A DNA stretch of 64,000 nucleotides from Blastopirellula marina (GTDB taxonomy: Bacteria > Planctomycetota > Planctomycetia > Pirellulales > Pirellulaceae), in the NCBI RefSeq assembly GCF_002967765.1, contig NZ_PUHY01000014.1, positions 248,001 through 312,000 of the forward strand, given 5' to 3'. Made by a program: the position numbers and the translations under genes. Positions 63,632 through 64,000 of the stretch are shown piece after piece. Every line of letters starts with the position of its first letter. Position 1 is the first letter of the stretch. Under the pieces are notes generated by a model that saw only the letters and a program-made list of their open reading frames with translations, was not told where the DNA came from and searched no databases.

Positions 63632-64000
63632 CTACGTTAATTCTTCAGGGACACTTTCTGAGCGATAGGGATAAAGGGTGATGCGAATGGAAGCCCCAAC
63701 CTCCGCAAGCCGTCTTAGTAATTCGGTTGAAAGTCCTTGGTTGAATGCCCACGGATCCGTTCCACAATCGTAGCCGATGTTGAATTCTCGTTTTATACAC
63801 GTTGCCCAAAGAGATTGCACCGACTCGGTAAGCGAATTAATCACATCGAGCATCTGCAAGATATTCGGATTGGGTTCCGTATACTGTTTGTCTGTCTCGA
63901 ACGTCGCATACCAAAACCCATTGGGGCTTGGCGTGACATGAAGAGGAGAGATCCCACCTTTTTCGAGGGCCACTGCGAGATCGCTCAAGTCATCTCGGGA
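63632..64000 (-). CDS. DUF4279-like protein, 5' end outside the window
   Basis: At least 122 codons remain; the frame is open to the window edge, and the TTG at 63988 is not a convincing start. The C-terminal segment LSTELLRRLAEVGASIRITLY and the upstream NGFWYATFETD match the pattern of the DUF4279 family of small cytoplasmic proteins, some of which sit in immunity-gene arrays. Partial, so the family call is tentative. Confidence 0.55.
   Translation of the reverse strand, partial: SRDDLSDLAVALEKGGISPLHVTPSPNGFWYATFETDKQYTEPNPNILQMLDVINSLTESVQSLWATCIKREFNIGYDCGTDPWAFNQGLSTELLRRLAEVGASIRITLYPYRSESVPEELT

Noticed and set aside
1-64000. tRNA, rRNA, CRISPR arrays, prophage genes, intact transposases
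   Set aside because: Looked for typical tRNA arms, regularly spaced repeats, and integrase or transposase motifs; none seen beyond the MITE-like and REP-like elements.

Overview
The window looks like a planctomycete chromosome, most likely of the Pirellulaceae (Blastopirellula/Bremerella/Rhodopirellula type). The main evidence is a DUF1559 prepilin-like protein with the family's typical N-terminus (62316-63326), an ECF sigma factor overlapping a membrane-anchored Ser/Thr kinase (55720-58078), many signal-peptide proteins without recognisable families, and moderate GC. I found no rRNA, tRNA, CRISPR array, prophage or intact insertion sequence.

Layout. (1) 251-12563: a GT39-type membrane glycosyltransferase, a stand-alone receiver, and a compact type II secretion/type IV pilus-like machine: GspE/PilB ATPase, GspF/PilC, five small pseudopilin-like proteins, a PilM-PilN (GspL-like) fusion, a PilO/GspM-like protein and a secretin. 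A PilP/GspC-like lipoprotein faces the secretin on the minus strand. (2) 12718-17906, minus: an ABC-2 type exporter operon with a large membrane-anchored partner. (3) 18319-26224: glutamine-dependent NAD synthetase, a 925-aa secreted protein, a GGQ-domain release-factor-like protein, an SDR, a small secreted protein and a DUF4105/Lnb-like protein. (4) 26330-32272: a sucrose module (SPP-type phosphatase, PfkB fructokinase, SPS-SPP fusion, amylosucrase). (5) 32542-42057: a doubled transglutaminase / circularly permuted ATP-grasp / alpha-E gene set, one half fused and on the plus strand, the other split and on the minus strand, converging at 39.5 kb. (6) 42493-55610: housekeeping and accessory enzymes, including a copper P-type ATPase, MATE exporter, FabH-like synthase, a class I amidotransferase homologue lacking its cysteine, an AnmK-like protein and a metallophosphoesterase. 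(7) 55720-58078: sigma factor and kinase pair. (8) 58252-64000: accessory zone with orphan small genes, a MITE-like palindrome, a YciI/DGPF gene remnant, an esterase, the DUF1559 gene between direct repeats, and a DUF4279-like gene cut by the window end.

How they work together. Region 1 could assemble a periplasm-spanning pseudopilus ending in an outer-membrane secretin; the prepilin peptidase must lie elsewhere. Region 4 makes sucrose from UDP-glucose and fructose-6-phosphate, then converts it to glucan plus fructose, which the kinase recycles. Region 5 matches the predicted ATP-grasp/transglutaminase peptide-ligation gene sets that often accompany the Anbu protease, but no Anbu gene is visible. 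The most unusual observations are the duplicated region 5 module, the cysteine-less amidotransferase, the degenerate AnmK homologue, and the repeat-bounded DUF1559 gene with nearby mobile-element and gene debris.
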